Source: Spongiibacter sp. IMCC21906
GTDB lineage: Bacteria > Pseudomonadota > Gammaproteobacteria > Pseudomonadales > Spongiibacteraceae
DNA length: 64,000 nt
Direction: 5' to 3'
Assembly (NCBI RefSeq): GCF_001010805.1
Contig: NZ_CP011477.1
Coordinates: forward strand, 1,131,001-1,195,000
In this document: positions 37,301-46,123 of the stretch, in pieces
Position numbering within the stretch: position 1 is the stretch's first letter
How the letters are laid out: each line of letters begins with the position of its first letter
The notes under the pieces: generated by a model
The model's input: the letters and a program-made list of their open reading frames with translations, nothing else
Told to the model about the DNA's origin: nothing
Database searches by the model: none
Translations under genes and position numbers: made by a program

Positions 37301-39164
37301 CAAATTAGTGGCAGCCTTTAACCATCTGCATATTTTCATTGATCCAGACCCCGACCCCGAAGCGGCTTGGGAAGAGCGTAAACGGCTGTTTGATTTGCCC
37401 CGCTCTAGTTGGACAGACTATAACGCCAAGCTTATCTCTAAAGGCGGTGGCGTCTTTGAGCGCAGTGCCAAACAGATTCCTCTCAGTGCGGCCATGCGTA
37501 AACTGCTGGGTTGTAAGGATAAAACGCTTGCGCCTAACGCATTGATTAAACTGCTGCTTAAGTCGCAAGTAGACTTGATTTGGAACGGGGGGATTGGCAC
37601 CTACGTTAAATCCAGTACCGAAAGTCACGCCGATGTGGGCGACCACGCCAACGATATCCTCAGGGTCGACGGACGAGATTTACAGTGTCGGGTAGTAGGC
37701 GAGGGGGGCAACTTGGGGCTCACCCAATTGGGCCGTATGGAATTCAGTCGCAACGGCGGCATTTGCAACACCGACTTTGTGGATAACGCTGCTGGGGTGG
37801 ATTGCTCTGACCATGAGGTCAATATCAAAATTTTGCTCAACGCCAAGGTGGAATCCGAGGATCTTACCGTTAAACAGCGCAATAAGCTGTTGGCTAAAAT
37901 GACCGATGCCGTCGGCGAGCTGGTGCTGGAAAACAACAGCAGCCAGACGCTGGCGATAAGCGTGGCGCAATTTCGTCGCCATAAACATCACCACGATTAT
38001 CTGCGTTTTCTTGAGCACTTAGAGGAAAGCGGTCGGCTGCAACGGGGGTTGGAGTATCTACCCGACAACGACACCATCAAAGACCTGCATGGCGAAGACA
38101 AAAGCTGGACCCGGCCAGAGCTGGCGGTACTGGTGTCCTACGCCAAAGTAGAATTAAAAGAGCAGTTGTTAGAGGCCGACCTCAGCGCCGATGAATGGGT
38201 TGCCAAGCGCATATTTAATGCCTTTCCTGAAGCTCTGCACAAAAAATACGGCAGCGATATTTACGACCATCGTTTGGCAAAAGAAATCATCGCCACCCAG
38301 TTAGCCAATGACATGGTCAACTTGATGGGCTTCTCCTACAGCCTTCGCCAATATATTTCAGTGGGTGCCAGCGCTGCGCAAACCGCTACTGCCTTTGTGA
38401 CCGTGATGGAGTTATTTGATTTGGGTTCACTGTGGCAGGAAGTGGAGGCGCTGGACTACCAGATTGATTCAGCTGTGCAATACGAACTGCTTCATCAGAT
38501 CATGCGCTTAGGTCGCCGGACTACCCGCTGGTTTTTGCGCAATAAGCACGACGTCTCTCCCCAGCATGTCGTCAGTCGCATGAAGGCCGATTTCAGTCGG
38601 GTTATTCCGCGCGTACCTGAGCTGCAAGGTCAAGGCTTGGGCGCACTATGGAGTCAGCAGGTGGAGCAATGGACTCAGGAGTCGGTTCCTGACGACATCG
38701 CCAGTCGCATTGCTGCCTTTGATGCTTACTTCCTGTTACCCGGTGCCATCGACGCGGCTTTAGATAGTGACTGCGATGCTGAAGATATGGTCGACCTGCT
38801 ATTCAATTTTGTCGACTTGCTGTCTCTGGATTGGACGCTGGAAAAATTGATCGAATGGCAGCCCGACAGCCGTTGGCAAGATCTGGCCCGGGAGTCCTAC
38901 GTGGACAATCTGGAAGTGCTGCTGCGACAGCTGATCGTAGGGTTGCGCCAGCACTCCGACAACAGCAACCAAGAGCTAATGAGTCAATGGCAACACACAA
39001 ACCGCCATCGCATCGACCGCTATCTGAGCATGACCAACTCCCTTCGCGCTACCGCTACTCAGGATTTGTCGGTGTTTACCGTCATTGTGCGGGAACTGCA
39101 GGACTTGGTAGAGGCCTCACTGGTAAATGTGAGTGGGGCAGAGTCCCGGGAGCAGAAAAGGTAG
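34320..39164 (+). CDS. gdhB: NAD-specific glutamate dehydrogenase, 180-kDa type
   Basis: With the ATG at 34320 the protein has 1614 residues, the usual size of the GDH-180 class (P. aeruginosa GdhB). The N-terminal half contains the regulatory ACT/PAS-like region. The catalytic core lies around residues 800-1130, with GGKVARGGIRWSDRLEDFR, VKNAVIVPTGAKGGF (the substrate-binding lysines) and the NAD-binding VVGIGDMAGDVFGNG. It deaminates glutamate to 2-oxoglutarate and ammonia and allows growth on amino acids. GGTGA lies nine bases before the start. It is monocistronic; lon follows 172 bp later. Confidence 0.95.
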   Translation: MTTLNTRQQLIKRIHRISDKQLASADEKNFKAFVEQVVHVHPDDDQLGWEAEANFGILYGLYRFASQRRDDGPLLKVFNPDLESDGWASKHSVVYYCQRDMPFLVDSLRMALNRLGMNIHLFESSLLWAVRDDSGVLQATTGKQAGGAQRESIGYIIIDHCSDAEQLSDISKTLRDALEDVALVVGDFQPMLQCLDNCITEVSSLGGNHAEELAFLEWLRDGNFTFLGMAEFRLGDTPDGTTISEEADARLGLMKNREPLKPAQLAQLCDGFGNFYKAEPALAFTKTAQKSTVHRAVYADYIIIKRYNSEGKVIGETRVLGLYTSGMYFQSIDRIPLLRAKAAWLEERSQLDNASHNGKTYKAIIERHPRDEMIQASHQALQDTLLGIWKIYERRAVRLFIRIDTFEKFVSCIVYLPREAVRMERQIEHLLGAALDTRDCDITTQFMAESVLARIHLIYRVSNDRFRSLDREALEADICDLTRDWNQRFSEICIERFGEERGRQLAYRYQGAFPSAYQDRFTPMLGVSDLELCTQLHDRDDISISLFQEVGADRKSLRLKLFHREESLQLSDVMPLLENMGSRVLVEHPFHICPVGESDIWMHDFSLEHDIDNGMALNIDVVGETYQDALRAIWKGRAENDTFNRLVFGARLDWRSVALIRAYARYLKQLGSLFSMEFVASVLCSHVEICRDLMALFRCLFDPRRSENKQGDRIKKLRQRILDGLDSVQNLNEDQVLRQYLAVIDATLRTNFFQIDDEGNYRECIAFKINTRKLDFAPEPRPEFEIYVFSPRVEGVHLRGGKVARGGIRWSDRLEDFRTEILGLVKAQQVKNAVIVPTGAKGGFVARRGSSLTTREAFQAEGIACYRLFISSLLDITDNRVGDKVARPEGVVCRDDEDPYLVVAADKGTATFSDIANEIAAQHQFWLGDAFASGGSNGYDHKAMGITARGAWVAVQRHFRELGVNVQEQDFTVVGIGDMAGDVFGNGMLLSKHIKLVAAFNHLHIFIDPDPDPEAAWEERKRLFDLPRSSWTDYNAKLISKGGGVFERSAKQIPLSAAMRKLLGCKDKTLAPNALIKLLLKSQVDLIWNGGIGTYVKSSTESHADVGDHANDILRVDGRDLQCRVVGEGGNLGLTQLGRMEFSRNGGICNTDFVDNAAGVDCSDHEVNIKILLNAKVESEDLTVKQRNKLLAKMTDAVGELVLENNSSQTLAISVAQFRRHKHHHDYLRFLEHLEESGRLQRGLEYLPDNDTIKDLHGEDKSWTRPELAVLVSYAKVELKEQLLEADLSADEWVAKRIFNAFPEALHKKYGSDIYDHRLAKEIIATQLANDMVNLMGFSYSLRQYISVGASAAQTATAFVTVMELFDLGSLWQEVEALDYQIDSAVQYELLHQIMRLGRRTTRWFLRNKHDVSPQHVVSRMKADFSRVIPRVPELQGQGLGALWSQQVEQWTQESVPDDIASRIAAFDAYFLLPGAIDAALDSDCDAEDMVDLLFNFVDLLSLDWTLEKLIEWQPDSRWQDLARESYVDNLEVLLRQLIVGLRQHSDNSNQELMSQWQHTNRHRIDRYLSMTNSLRATATQDLSVFTVIVRELQDLVEASLVNVSGAESREQKR

Positions 39165-39336
39165 CTACCGTAGCGCCGTCTGTTTTTGTGTTCTATCCCT
39201 CACTGATCCGTTGTTGTTACTACACATGAAGGGTCTTGTGAGGGGAGCTTGCAAGCCTTGAGATGAGAGAGAAGGGCCCAAGATAGTACAAATGAATTTG
39301 TGTTTTTCGGCCATGTTATGAAGGAGAAGTCGCCTG

Positions 39337-41742
39337 ATGACTGACGATCAATCATACGACAATATACTCGATGGCGAGATGTTGAATCACGATGCCCAGG
39401 GTGGCACCGGGCTGATGATCCCGGACTCCGTTTTACCTTCCAGACTTTATCTCCTGCCTTCGCCCAAACGACCCTTTTTTCCGGGTCAGGCTCAGCCCAT
39501 AGTACTGGACATCGATCTCTGGGAAGAGACCCTGACCCGGGTGGCCAAAACCCAGGACAAGGTGTTGGGCTTGCTCTATTGCGATGACGCCAACCCGGCA
39601 GAGCTGGACCCGACTCAACTGCCTGCGGTGGGCTGTGTGGCCCGTCTGCATCAGGCCCACAAGGATGAGAATGCCGCCCAGATTCTGGTGCAGGGCCTGA
39701 AGCGCTTTCGCATTCGCCGCTGGCTCAGCGACAAGCCGCCTTATCTGGTGGAAGTGGACTACCCCGACAATATCGGCGAGCGGGATAGTGATGAGGTCAA
39801 GGCCTATGCCATGGCGATCATCAAGGCCATCAAAGAGCTGCTGGCCATCAACCCCCTGTACAGCGAGGAACTCAAGCAGTACCTGTCCCGCTTTAGCCCC
39901 AATGAACCGTCCGTATTGGTGGACTTCGCGGCGGCCATTACCACTGCCAAGGGCGATGCCCTGCAGGACATCATCGAGACCATTCCGCTGCTGCGGCGTA
40001 TGGAAAAGGTGCTGACCCTACTCACTCGGGAGCGGGAAGTCGCCGAGTTGCAGGGCCACATCAGCGCCCAGGTCAACGAGAAAATCAGCGCAAACCAGCG
40101 CGAGTTTTTCCTCCGGGAACAGCTCAAGGTGATCCAGCGGGAGCTGGGTATTTCCAAGGACGATCGCACCGCCGATGCCGAGGAATTCCGCAATAATCTC
40201 AAGGGCAAGACCCTTACCGATGCTGCCCGCAAACGCATCGACGATGAGATCAACAAGCTGGAGGTGCTGGAAAGCGGTTCCCCGGAGTACGGCGTGACCC
40301 GTAATTATTTGGATTGGGCCAGCCAGCTGCCCTGGGGTGTGTATTCCAAAGACCGCCTGGACCTGCAGCATGCCCGCAAGGTGCTGGACGCCCAGCACAG
40401 CGGCCTGGCGGATGTGAAGGATCGCATTATCGAGTTTCTGGCGGTGGGCAAGTTCAAGGGCACTGTCGCCGGTTCTATTGTCTTGCTGGTGGGGCCGCCG
40501 GGGGTGGGCAAGACCTCGATTGGCCGCTCCATCGCCGATGCCCTGGGCCGTAAGTTTTACCGTTTCAGTCTGGGCGGTATGCGGGACGAGGCGGAGATCA
40601 AGGGCCATCGGCGCACTTATATCGGCGCCATGCCGGGCAAGCTGGTGCAGGCTTTGAAAGAAGTGGAAACCGCCAACCCGGTGATTATGCTGGATGAAAT
40701 CGACAAGCTCGGTACCTCCTTCCAGGGCGATCCCGCCTCGGCCATGCTGGAGGTACTGGACCCGGAGCAGAACAGCGAGTTTCTCGATCATTACCTGGAC
40801 TTGCGTTTTGACTTGTCGAAGGTGCTGTTTGTCTGCACTGCCAATCAACTCGACACTATCCCCGGCCCGCTGCTGGACCGGATGGAGATGATTCGTCTGG
40901 CCGGTTATCTGGGCGAGGAAAAGCTGACCATTGCCAAAAAACACCTCTGGCCCCGTTTGCTGCAACGCAATGGCATCGATAAAAAACGGCTGAACATCAA
41001 CACCGCCGCGCTGCGCCACATCATTGACGGCTATGCCCGTGAGGCCGGGGTGCGGGGGCTGGAGAAACAGCTGGCCCGCATTGTCCGCAAGGCTGCGGTG
41101 CGTTTGCTGGAAGATGAGGCCCTAGTGCTGAAAGTGGGTCGCGACGAGGTGGAGGACATGCTGGGCAAACCCCTGTTTAAACGGGAAAAGCCCCAACAGG
41201 GTGTGGGCCTGGTCACCGGCCTGGCCTGGACCGCCATGGGCGGCGCCACCCTGGGGGTGGAGTGTTCCCGTATCCATACGCTGACCCGGGGTTTCCAGCT
41301 TTCCGGTCAGTTGGGCGATGTAATGAAGGAGTCCGCCAATATCGCCTACGGCCACGTGATGTCCAATCTTGAGCGCTTTGGCGCCGACGCCAGTTTCTTC
41401 AATGAATCCATGGTTCATCTTCATGTACCCGAAGGGGCTACCCCCAAGGACGGCCCCAGCGCCGGGATCACCATGGCTACCTCGTTGCTGTCTCTGGCAT
41501 TGAACAAGGCCCCCAAAACAGGCTTTGCCATGACCGGCGAGCTCACCCTCACCGGGCAGGTGTTGCCGGTGGGCGGCATCCGGGAAAAAGTCATTGCCGC
41601 CAAACGGGTGGGGATTAAAAAGCTGATCCTGCCGGAGGACAACCGTCGGGATTTTGACGAGCTGCCCGAGCATGTTCGCAAAGGCGTGACGGTACACTTT
41701 GCCGCTCAGTTTGATGATGTGCGGGGGTTGTTGTTTTCCTAA
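39337..41742 (+). CDS. lon: ATP-dependent Lon protease
   Basis: The 801-residue protein has the three Lon parts: the N-terminal substrate domain (LPSPKRPFFPGQAQPIVL onward, to about 240), a coiled coil and the AAA+ module with Walker A GPPGVGKT (386-393), and the C-terminal protease with S708 (KDGPSAG) and K756 (IAAKRVG). It degrades misfolded and regulatory proteins in the cytoplasm. It is not beside clpP-clpX or hupB, the usual place for the main lon, and the N-terminus differs from the common type. It is therefore probably an additional Lon. Codons here are clearly more G+C-rich than in gdhB upstream. Confidence 0.93.
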   Translation: MTDDQSYDNILDGEMLNHDAQGGTGLMIPDSVLPSRLYLLPSPKRPFFPGQAQPIVLDIDLWEETLTRVAKTQDKVLGLLYCDDANPAELDPTQLPAVGCVARLHQAHKDENAAQILVQGLKRFRIRRWLSDKPPYLVEVDYPDNIGERDSDEVKAYAMAIIKAIKELLAINPLYSEELKQYLSRFSPNEPSVLVDFAAAITTAKGDALQDIIETIPLLRRMEKVLTLLTREREVAELQGHISAQVNEKISANQREFFLREQLKVIQRELGISKDDRTADAEEFRNNLKGKTLTDAARKRIDDEINKLEVLESGSPEYGVTRNYLDWASQLPWGVYSKDRLDLQHARKVLDAQHSGLADVKDRIIEFLAVGKFKGTVAGSIVLLVGPPGVGKTSIGRSIADALGRKFYRFSLGGMRDEAEIKGHRRTYIGAMPGKLVQALKEVETANPVIMLDEIDKLGTSFQGDPASAMLEVLDPEQNSEFLDHYLDLRFDLSKVLFVCTANQLDTIPGPLLDRMEMIRLAGYLGEEKLTIAKKHLWPRLLQRNGIDKKRLNINTAALRHIIDGYAREAGVRGLEKQLARIVRKAAVRLLEDEALVLKVGRDEVEDMLGKPLFKREKPQQGVGLVTGLAWTAMGGATLGVECSRIHTLTRGFQLSGQLGDVMKESANIAYGHVMSNLERFGADASFFNESMVHLHVPEGATPKDGPSAGITMATSLLSLALNKAPKTGFAMTGELTLTGQVLPVGGIREKVIAAKRVGIKKLILPEDNRRDFDELPEHVRKGVTVHFAAQFDDVRGLLFS

Positions 41743-41901
41743 GCCAGCCGACTTGGCGCGGCGCAGCGGCGCGGCCGAGACCTAATTTGAACCGACAGTG
41801 AGGTGTGATCGATCCTTTTCAGGAGAATTTTGAAAGTGGCCCTGGGTAGCCCCTAGACTGACACGCCCACTCTGATTTTTTTGTAGAAGCGGAGGTGACA
41901 G

Positions 41902-43011
41902 ATGAACTTACCCGATACGATGCACGCCGTGCAGTTGATCGGTCATGGCGGAATGGACAAGTTGGTCTACCGGGATGATGTGCCCGTCCCGACCCCGGCC
42001 GCTGGTGAGGTCCTGATCGAAGTCAGCGCCTGTGGCATGAACAATACCGATGTCTGGGTACGGGAGGGCGCCTACGGTGAGGAGACCGATCCGAGTGCCG
42101 TCTCTACCTGGCGTCGCGGACGTTCCACGCTGGAGTTCCCCCGCATTCAGGGCACCGACACGGTGGGTCGCATCGTCGATGTCGGCGACAAGGTTCCGCG
42201 CCAGCGTATTGGTGAGCGGGTCATCGTGGATTTCAGCCTCTACAACCGTCCCGAAGGCGACGACAGCCTGGCCGATATCGACTACATCGGCCATGGCCGG
42301 GACGGCGGTTACGCAGAATACACCACGGTGCCAGCGGAAAATGCCCACGTGGTGAACACTGAGTTGGCGGATGCGGAACTGGCGACTTTCTGTTGCGCCT
42401 ACCTGACTGGCGAGCACATGCTCGATCGTGCCAGGGTCAGCAAGGGAGAGCGGGTGTTGGTGACTGGCGCCTCAGGGGGCGTGGGTTCTGGCCTGTTGCA
42501 GCTTTGCCGGGCCCGCGGCGCTATTCCCTATGCGGTCACCAGTCGCGGCAAGGGCGACGCCCTCAAAGCGATTGGCGCTGAAGAAGCGGTCTTCCGTGAC
42601 GATGAGGATTTGCTGGTGGCCGTCAACAAGGCCACGGGTAACAAGCCCATCGACGTAGTGGCGGATCTGGTGGCGGGCTCCCTCTTCAATGACCTGTTGC
42701 GTGTGCTCAGACCGGAAGGGCGCTATACCACCGCTGGCGCCATCGCCGGCCCCGTCGTAGAACTGGACCTGCGGACCATGTACCTCAAGCATCTGGAACT
42801 GCACGGTTCATCTCAAGGCACGCGGCAAGCGTTCCGCCGCTTGGTGCGCTATATCGAAGAGGGCAGCATTCGCCCCTTGCTGGAGCGCACTTATCCCCTG
42901 TCAGAATTCAAGCGCGCCCAACAGGATTTCGTCGACAAGAAATTTATCGGCAAATTGGTGGTTGTGCCCGATGCCAAATGGTCCGACGTGGGAGCGCCCT
43001 ATGCTGAATAA
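41902..43011 (+). CDS. MDR-family (quinone-oxidoreductase-like) dehydrogenase
   Basis: The 369-residue protein has the medium-chain dehydrogenase fold: GroES-like N-terminal domain (about 10-165) and Rossmann domain with VTGASGGVGSGLLQLC (about 190-205) for NAD(P)H. The catalytic-zinc cysteine is present (SACGMNNTDVW), but the structural four-cysteine loop of zinc ADHs is absent. An insert rich in charged residues follows (about 55-75). The 11-bp overlap with the next gene and the shared operon suggest that both act on one hydroxy- or imino-acid pathway. The substrate is unknown. GGAGG lies seven bases upstream of the ATG. Confidence 0.82.
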   Translation: MNLPDTMHAVQLIGHGGMDKLVYRDDVPVPTPAAGEVLIEVSACGMNNTDVWVREGAYGEETDPSAVSTWRRGRSTLEFPRIQGTDTVGRIVDVGDKVPRQRIGERVIVDFSLYNRPEGDDSLADIDYIGHGRDGGYAEYTTVPAENAHVVNTELADAELATFCCAYLTGEHMLDRARVSKGERVLVTGASGGVGSGLLQLCRARGAIPYAVTSRGKGDALKAIGAEEAVFRDDEDLLVAVNKATGNKPIDVVADLVAGSLFNDLLRVLRPEGRYTTAGAIAGPVVELDLRTMYLKHLELHGSSQGTRQAFRRLVRYIEEGSIRPLLERTYPLSEFKRAQQDFVDKKFIGKLVVVPDAKWSDVGAPYAE

Positions 43012-44056
43012 ACTCGATAAGCACAGCCTTAGCCTGGAGCTGGTGGATACCCATGCCGGCGGCGACGTCAGCCGGATTGTGGTAGCTGGCGTCACCTCCC
43101 TGCCGGGAAAAACAGTCCGACAGCAACAACAGTATCTGGAGAGCCATGGCGACGGACTCCGGCGCTTGTTGCTTAATGAGCCCTATGGCGACCCTGCCAT
43201 GTCGGTCAATCTGGTGGTGCCGCCCTGCCACGAACAGGCCCAGGCCGGTTATATCATTATGGAGGCTATGGGCTACCCGATGTATTCCGGCTCCAACACC
43301 ATCTGCACGGCAACGGCGGCGCTGGAATGTGGCTTACTGCCGATGCAAGAGGGAAAGCAGGACGTGGTGCTCGAGTCCCCCGCTGGTCTGTCTCATATCA
43401 CGGCGACCAATGTCGACAACCATGTCCAGGCGATCACCACTCGTGGGGAACCCGCTTATGTTCATGAACGGGACCTGAGAATCCATCTCCCTCACTATGG
43501 AGAGGTTCGTTACGATGTGGTTTGGAGTGGCGCCTTCTTTGCGATGGTGGATGCGGAGGCTCTCGGCTTTGGCATTACCCGAGAAGAACAGGTGGCCCTC
43601 GCGGCCTTCGGCGATGAGTTTGTCCGGACTGCGCGACCGGAATTTGTCCGGGTGCACCCGGATCTGGGCGATGTGGGTCCCCTGCCTTTTGTGCATTTCA
43701 TGGGGCCGGTGGAGACCGTGGATAATGGCGGCTATCGGTCGCGCTCCGCTACCTATGTGCATCCTGGCGTCATTTGCCGAAGCCCGACCGGTACCGGCAC
43801 CTCGGCGCGTTTGGCATTAATGTACGCCCGGAACGAGATCGACGATGGTCAATGGCTGGAAACCGTGTCCCCAAGGGATTCGAGTTTTCGGGGGGATGTG
43901 CTGGGACCTGCCCGGGTAGGTTCTCTGCCGGCGCTTGAGACCGCCATCAGCGGGCGGGCACGAATCCTTGCCCATTCACGGGTGGTGGTGGACCTGGAGG
44001 ATCCCCTGGTGGCCGATCTGGATCTGGCGCAGGTGCTGGAAGCCAGTCGTACATAA
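43001..44056 (+). CDS. Proline-racemase-family enzyme with Ser/Thr in place of the catalytic cysteines
   Basis: From the ATG at 43001 the product has 351 residues and the two-lobed PrpF/proline-racemase fold (LVDTHAGGDVSRIVVAG at the N-terminus; GYRSRSATYVHPGVICR). Where racemases have MCGHNSI, this protein has YSGSNTI, with S96 at the first catalytic position. Where they have SPCGTGT, it has SPTGTGT (T263). Cys/Cys members are racemases or epimerases, Ser/Cys members 4-hydroxyproline epimerases, and Cys/Thr members trans-3-hydroxy-L-proline dehydratases. The Ser/Thr pair here does not fit racemisation and suggests a dehydratase or an unknown activity. It is coupled to the MDR dehydrogenase. 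Confidence 0.85.
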   Translation: MLNKLDKHSLSLELVDTHAGGDVSRIVVAGVTSLPGKTVRQQQQYLESHGDGLRRLLLNEPYGDPAMSVNLVVPPCHEQAQAGYIIMEAMGYPMYSGSNTICTATAALECGLLPMQEGKQDVVLESPAGLSHITATNVDNHVQAITTRGEPAYVHERDLRIHLPHYGEVRYDVVWSGAFFAMVDAEALGFGITREEQVALAAFGDEFVRTARPEFVRVHPDLGDVGPLPFVHFMGPVETVDNGGYRSRSATYVHPGVICRSPTGTGTSARLALMYARNEIDDGQWLETVSPRDSSFRGDVLGPARVGSLPALETAISGRARILAHSRVVVDLEDPLVADLDLAQVLEASRT

Positions 44057-44093
44057 GTCTGTTGTACTGTGGAAGAGCGGGGATGCTGGAATA

Positions 44094-44366
44094 TTAGTCC
44101 CGGCCGTGCCAGTGCTTGAGCTGCAAAATGCAGGCGGCTGGCACATGCACCAGACCAAAGGCACTCAGAAACACCAGCAGTGGCCCGATGCCGCTGCTGG
44201 GCAGGTAGACGATGCTCATCACCGCACCAAAACCGACCCCGGCAGCAAATAGGATTGCGCCCACGATCTGGCGTGTGCGCGACACGTAAGCGCGCAGCCG
44301 GTGGTGTGCCCAGAACACGGCGAACAGGGTGGGCAGGCAGAACAAGAGTAACAATACGTTTTGCAT
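44094..44366 (-). CDS. Small three-helix membrane protein
   Basis: The 90-residue protein has hydrophobic stretches at about 3-20, 34-53 and 58-80 with a basic loop (HHRLRAYVSRTRQ) between the first two. I recognise no family. It is convergent with the proline-racemase-family gene, 37 bp apart, and lies before the metal island. It starts with an ATG preceded by only a weak ribosome-binding sequence. Confidence 0.5.
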   Translation of the reverse strand: MQNVLLLLFCLPTLFAVFWAHHRLRAYVSRTRQIVGAILFAAGVGFGAVMSIVYLPSSGIGPLLVFLSAFGLVHVPAACILQLKHWHGRD

Positions 44367-44774
44367 GAAAGCTACGCTAACGGGGAAATTTCAAACGTGC
44401 AAATGGAGGGGCGCTTGGTAGTTCTCGTTAGGGCCGATGCCTGTACTACCTCTGCAGACTTTTCAATCGGTTGTAGCTTTAGAGAAAATATTAAGATATG
44501 AAACAAAGAGTTAAAAAGATCGACTTTCCACGTAGCTCTGCCCAAAATATTCAAGGCTCAAAATGAGTCTCGGATGCTTTGCGGTCTTATTACGCACCAA
44601 ATCTTCATTCAACTGGAGGTGGGTTGGAAGTTGTAAAGAGTATTTTGAGCTAAAAAACAGAAGCTCTATCTCCCATTATCATAATTGTCGCAGGTCTTAA
44701 TGCACGTCAAAAACCGATTGACGGTCGGAATTTGTTTGTGCAGTATCTGTGTCATTAGCTAAGAGGGTCAAAGC
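44367..44774. other. Regulatory region upstream of the metal-efflux operon
   Basis: These 408 AT-rich bases contrast with the G+C-rich genes on both sides and hold no supported gene. They should contain the promoter and operator of the blaI-like gene. I looked for TACA-N2-TGTA boxes of BlaI/MecI/CopY type and saw none; a short CCGA-N7-TCGG dyad lies at about 44713-44727. Confidence 0.45.
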
Positions 44775-45155
44775 GTGCGATTGGGGGAACTGGAAAAAGC
44801 AGTCTTGCAACACTTTTGGAGTGTGGATTCGGCGGATGTGAAACATGTCCACCAGGCCTTAGATCCGAAGGGACTGCGTTCATTAAATACGGTTCAGAGC
44901 GCAATGGATCGCCTGTTCAAAAAAGGCCTGCTCAAGCGTGACAAAGTAGGGCATGCCTTTGTCTACCGGGCAGGCCAGCCACGGAATATTTTTCTGGCAA
45001 AATTGATGCGTTCGGTCACTGCTGACTTTATCAGTGAAGAACAGGACTTTCTGGCGGCGTTCAGCTCGCTGGCCGAGAATCTCGATGATGCCCAGCTTGA
45101 GGAGCTGGAGCAGTTGATTGAACGGCGGCGCAACGACAGTAAGGCCGGAGGTTAG
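44775..45155 (+). CDS. BlaI/MecI/CopY-type winged-helix repressor
   Basis: The 126-residue protein starts with GTG, preceded by GAGGG. It has the BlaI winged-helix domain: LGELEKAVLQHFWSVDSADV, LNTVQSAMDRLFKKGLLKRDKVGHAFVYRAG. A short helical dimerisation tail follows (about 75-120). In this family the repressor is inactivated through proteolysis linked to a membrane metallopeptidase, which here is the next gene, 2 bp away. The pair is placed at the head of an RND metal-efflux operon, so it is likely to regulate that operon. Confidence 0.88.
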   Translation: MRLGELEKAVLQHFWSVDSADVKHVHQALDPKGLRSLNTVQSAMDRLFKKGLLKRDKVGHAFVYRAGQPRNIFLAKLMRSVTADFISEEQDFLAAFSSLAENLDDAQLEELEQLIERRRNDSKAGG

Positions 45156-45157
45156 GC

Positions 45158-46105
45158 ATGATACTGGGAGAGTTGGCGCGCAGTTTAAATGGTGGCTTTA
45201 TCGCCGTCTCGACATTGTTGTTCTGTGTGTCGGTGCTATCCGTCGCCTATCTCCCTGTCGCGCCGTCATTGCGACGCAGCTCTGCCCGCTGTCGGGAGCA
45301 TGTACTCTGGGCCTTGTTATTGTTTCCCTGGCTGGCAGCAATGCTTGTCAGCTACCTGGTGTTGTCACCCTCGCTTGCGCCCTACAAGCCGGATTGGATG
45401 TCCGCGTTAACGCACTGGCATCACGCTGAGCTGTTTGATACGCGTAGCTGGCATGTTTTGCCACTGGCGGTGTTTGCCGTGGTGTTGGTTCTTGCGTTGA
45501 TACGAACGGGGCTGGCCTTGATTCGTCACCGACGATCTATGCGATGGTTCCTGCAGTGTCTGGAGGTGAACGCATTGCGTGCAGAGCTCGACTCTCAGTG
45601 GCCCAGCGCCTTTACCTACGGTTTTTTACGGCCCCGTATTTTCGTCAGTGCCGCGCTGAAAAAAGCGCTTTCACCCGAAGAATATAGTGCCGTGCTCCAT
45701 CATGAACAGGCCCATCTGAAGCGCTATGACCCACTGAAAAAGTTTTGTTTTGCCTGCTTATCCCATTTCTTTCCCAGCACGGTGGCGCAAAGGCTAAGGG
45801 CCGAATATGCCCTTAGTTTGGAGCAGTCAGCTGATATGAAAGCGGTTGCATCGGGAAATGAAAATGCACTGATCGCAAAAACCTTGCTCAAGGTATATCG
45901 CCTTAATCGGAGCACCTTGCCGTCTTATTGCTGCGCTTTTGCCGAGACCAGTCTTGAAGCCAGAGTTCGTTACTTGATGGCTCCTCGACCTGATCCCACT
46001 GTCCACTACGTCGCCGCCGCGCTGCTATTTGCTGGGATGCTTGCCCTGAGCCTGTTCGGTGTGGACAGCTACCATCACAGCTTTGAACGCTTCTTTGATC
46101 ACTGA
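45158..46105 (+). CDS. M56-family (BlaR1/MecR1-like) membrane metallopeptidase, no sensor domain
   Basis: The 315-residue protein has transmembrane helices at about 12-34, 48-72, 98-122 and 285-305 and a gluzincin site HEQAH (H182, E183, H186) with E222 (LEQSAD) as third ligand. This is the M56 peptidase part of BlaR1/MecR1. The penicillin-binding sensor domain, normally about 260 residues at the C-terminus, is absent; the chain ends right after the last helix. It should respond to another signal, possibly metal or envelope stress, and trigger cleavage of the BlaI-like repressor. It sits between blaI-like and the czcC-like gene. Confidence 0.87.
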   Translation: MILGELARSLNGGFIAVSTLLFCVSVLSVAYLPVAPSLRRSSARCREHVLWALLLFPWLAAMLVSYLVLSPSLAPYKPDWMSALTHWHHAELFDTRSWHVLPLAVFAVVLVLALIRTGLALIRHRRSMRWFLQCLEVNALRAELDSQWPSAFTYGFLRPRIFVSAALKKALSPEEYSAVLHHEQAHLKRYDPLKKFCFACLSHFFPSTVAQRLRAEYALSLEQSADMKAVASGNENALIAKTLLKVYRLNRSTLPSYCCAFAETSLEARVRYLMAPRPDPTVHYVAAALLFAGMLALSLFGVDSYHHSFERFFDH

Positions 46106-46123
46106 TCTTTATTAGGAACGCCC

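Noticed and set aside
40018-41019. 333-codon open frame antisense to lon
   Set aside because: Long antisense frames are common in G+C-rich codons; the lon frame has the full catalytic set, the antisense product has no motif.
44367-44774. TACA-N2-TGTA operator for the BlaI-like repressor
   Set aside because: I searched the region by eye and found no match; only a weak CCGA-N7-TCGG dyad.
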